From the NCBI GenBank assembly GCA_013399855.1, contig VXAY01002912.1, positions 124,001 through 188,000 on the forward strand: a stretch of 64,000 bases of DNA, given 5' to 3'. The translations under genes were made by a program, and so were the position numbers. The notes beneath the pieces were generated by a model that was not told the DNA's origin, made no database searches, and was given only the letters and a program-made list of their open reading frames with translations. Below are positions 61,570 to 64,000 of this stretch, one piece after another; the stretch's first letter is position 1, and the number at the start of each line of letters is the position of its first letter. The stretch comes from Oxyruncus cristatus. Its lineage: Eukaryota > Chordata > Aves > Passeriformes > Cotingidae.

Positions 61570-61626
61570 AGTAATTAAAGAAATGCTTCAAATCATTCAA
61601 AACAAAGTAATTAAAGAAATGCTTCA
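61570..61626. repeat. 36-bp period duplication with exact 21-bp core
   Basis: AGTAATTAAAGAAATGCTTC plus a following A occurs at 61570-61590 and again at 61606-61626 without mismatch, giving a 36-bp period. The second copy is partial. The repeated Lys-His-Phe-Phe-Asn-Tyr in the minus-strand frame reflects this and nothing more. Confidence 0.93.
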
Positions 61627-63299
61627 CCATGATTAGTATCCAGAGGAGTAACACATCTCTTTGCCCATTCCATGCAGCTGAATTTGCTTTAATTTGGCAA
61701 AAATTAGAAGAGTGGGATGAAAACATGCTTTCAGTTCCAGTTAGCAGAGTTTTATACCAAATAATTTCTGCACGTTTTTTTTTAAATGTGTACATAAAGA
61801 AATGCATTAGCGTGCACTATGTTGTGCCAATCTGATGCCAGTGTAACCTTACTGCTGACATGCTAAGCCTCAACATTTTAACTCAGGATTAATTAGATAT
61901 TTGAAGAATAGCTTGTTTTTGAGATGTTCTTTTTGTTGTTGTTTATTTTCTAAGTGATTATGATAAAATCAATATTTTTTAGCATTTTGAGAGTGATACA
62001 TGGTACTTGCTGAAGCTTGGACTTCGCCATTTCTCCCCCATAGCAGTGTGTCCCATAGCACCTCAAACTGACTTTTAATCTACATTGTTAAGTAAACCAA
62101 ACAGAAACAAAAAATGTGTTTATTAAAAGTGTTAGAAATGCACACTGCAAAAGCCTATACTAGATGAAAAAATAAAATGAAAAAGCAAACCTGTGCAGCC
62201 ACAGAAACATAATTCAGACCCATAATGGGTCTGCTGGCCCATAATAAAAGGTATGAGCCTGTGAGGGAGAGAACCTTGAAATCAGTGCTACTCAGGGAGA
62301 TGTGCTTCAGCTCTGAATTGCTGACAGGTCAGAAAGATTTCATTTTTCTTCATCAGTGCCAAGTTTTAAAGTTTTCAGTTTTGACTTTCATCAACAAATT
62401 AAATCATCATCCTTTTTTTTCCAAAAGGCCAGCATTTCTGAAAACGAGCTCAGGATTTTGTGTGCTCCACTGGATAAAATACTAGAAATTTCTCAAGCTT
62501 ATCTTTCCATGCCTCTGTTGTTGAGAGGAGGGATAATGCAACCATCTATATGCCTATACTGGTAGCCTATAATAGTACATTCCTAATAAACTGGGTCTCA
62601 GTAAAAATCCTCATCCTGTGCCCACACTGACTGAAAAAAGTGACCAGTTTCATACACATCTACTAGCTTAATACAAATACACCCATATTGCATCTGCTGA
62701 CAATTTGATACAGGCTTAAGGCAGTGCAAAAGCTTGTCTTCTCCCAGAAAGAACATACATAATTGCACCACTAGAAAAATTAAAAGACATACATATTTGT
62801 GTATATGTGAGGGAAAAAACCTATTTTCTCCCTGAAGAAATGGGAAATAAACCACTCATCTAAAGGAAATAAGAAATGTATTTTTGAACCTATGCTGTGT
62901 TAATGTAGCTAGAAGTTTCAGTAAGCTTATTTATCCTAAATCCTGAGTTTTCAGCATCAAAAGCACACATGTTTTAGGCATTATTTAAGAACAGCCATTC
63001 TGCAGACTTTAAGTCAGGTACAAAGATACGGAGAAAATTACTTCTGCTATTTCAATGTTTATAATTTTCTGTGAAGAGTATGTCTGCAAATGACAGAGTC
63101 CAATTTCACATCTCCTCATGCTGGGCACATCATTAATGGTAGAGCTGCAGGCCCCAGTTTTCGTGGCAGAGCAATGGGAAAGCATGCCAAGTAATTTGGT
63201 TTAGAAAAGCTGGATTACAGGCTGCTTGTGGAAAAAACACCTCCCCCACCTTGCCAGAGAAAGAAATTCAGCAGCCTGGGGATGGAGAATGGATCAATT

Positions 63300-63600
63300 G
63301 CCAGAAATTAGGCTGCCAACTCACTTCCCCATGTTCTTTCTCATTATTGCTCAAATAACCATTTGTACTCACACCAGATGCTTGTTAATCAAGGCCAATT
63401 AGTCTATTTTGCTCAGAAAATTTCCAACCAGCAAGACAAATAGTTCAAATAGCACAGAGGTCAACCAAAGCAGGAGCACTGGTGACAGTTTCATATGTGT
63501 TTAGCCAAATAGAAAGCAGACATGGCAAGGGCACGCATGTGCAGTTCCCTCGAGTGTTGCATTGTATATTTACCCCAGGGTAACACGTGAGACTCGCTCT
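63300..63600. other. Candidate conserved non-coding stretch
   Basis: Repeat-free sequence with TTCTCATTATTGCTCAAATAACC, GCTTGTTAATCAAGGCCAATTAGTC and GCATTGTATATTTACCCC. The second contains a GTTAATCA half-site of HNF1 type and a CCAAT box. No frame covers it. Enhancer-like by texture only. Confidence 0.22.
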
Positions 63601-64000
63601 GGTCAGGCACAAACCTCAGACAGTAATTCAGTCACTTCAGGTGCTTGTCTGCATGTTTATTTAGACTAATATCTTATGCTGATTTCCTAATCTAAGTTGC
63701 CCAAAATGTCAAGGTAAATAAGGCTTAAGGGCAACAATATTAAACAAGATCTTCAGGAGTACTTTCCCAGCTGAGTATGCTGAGAGCCAGGTCAGCCCAG
63801 CCACTGCAGACAGCCCTCCATCTGCATCTTGCCGGGGGATTTCTCTCTCCTCCACTTTGCAATCCCATGGCAACCATCCAACAACCTGACAGCTTTAAAT
63901 CTTCTCTGGCATATGTCAGAGCAGGTTGAGAAGCCAGCAGGCTTGCTGTACAGCTCAGGTTTTCTAAAATTTGTTTTTTTAAGTGACATATGGTAACAGA

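Larger units (their letters stand above)
57781..64000. other. Gene-free single-copy DNA
   Basis: No gene or RNA is recognised up to the window end. Holds poly-A at 59591-59612, a 19-bp repeated motif at 60548-60584, a 36-bp duplication at 61570-61626 and an enhancer-like block at 63300-63600. The 147-codon plus frame at 58288-58731 has no domain. The 58000-58150 area, rich in GCAGC and Ser/Ala-coding triplets, is open in several frames but has few CpG and no splice context. Confidence 0.5.

Noticed and set aside
1..64000. tRNA genes, CRISPR arrays, retroviral LTRs
   Set aside because: Scanned by eye for the tRNA B-box (GGTTCGA-type), regularly spaced repeats and paired LTR-like repeats; none convincing. 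A tRNAscan and RepeatMasker run would be decisive.

Overview
This window looks like about 64 kb of non-coding DNA from a bird nuclear genome. The main clue is the repeat content. Almost every interspersed repeat I can recognise is a short, 5'-truncated CR1 LINE fragment of the kind that dominates avian genomes, with the typical (ATTCTRTG)n-type 3' end. I see no Alu/L1-type or plant repeats and no bacterial-style packed genes. The species cannot be fixed from the sequence alone.

I found no protein-coding gene I could defend. The longest stop-free frames are about 90-220 codons. They have no recognisable domains or codon structure, and they lie in simple repeats, GC-rich patches, CR1 remnants or the two runs of N. 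The window is best described as an intergenic region or the inside of very large intron(s). I also recognised no rRNA, tRNA or CRISPR, and no LTR element.

Layout: 1-6273 is unassigned single-copy DNA. 6274-7834 is the most structured part. It holds a CR1 copy with an internal 27-bp duplication, a CpG-dense patch running into a 159-bp gap, a roughly 400-bp GC-rich minisatellite with a 16-bp unit, a short AT-rich segment that looks like a conserved non-coding element, and a second CR1 in the opposite orientation. 7835-47799 is mostly single-copy, AT-leaning DNA with microsatellites ((TCCCA)n, (GATA)n), homopolymer runs, a second gap inside a poly-T tract, a CpG-rich patch at about 30060-30270 and two decayed CR1 tails. 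47800-48360 is the best-preserved CR1, keeping the C-terminal end of its reverse-transcriptase ORF, broken by an internal deletion. 48361-64000 contains two more CR1 tails, a (TTTG)n run, a 114-bp (AAAAG)n homopurine tract, a 22-bp poly-A run and several small tandem duplications.

No exciting new gene system is visible. The items most worth a second look are the GC minisatellite/CpG complex at 6505-7260 with its neighbour at 7315-7520, and several stretches whose composition resembles conserved regulatory elements. The latter are judged by eye only and need cross-species alignment.
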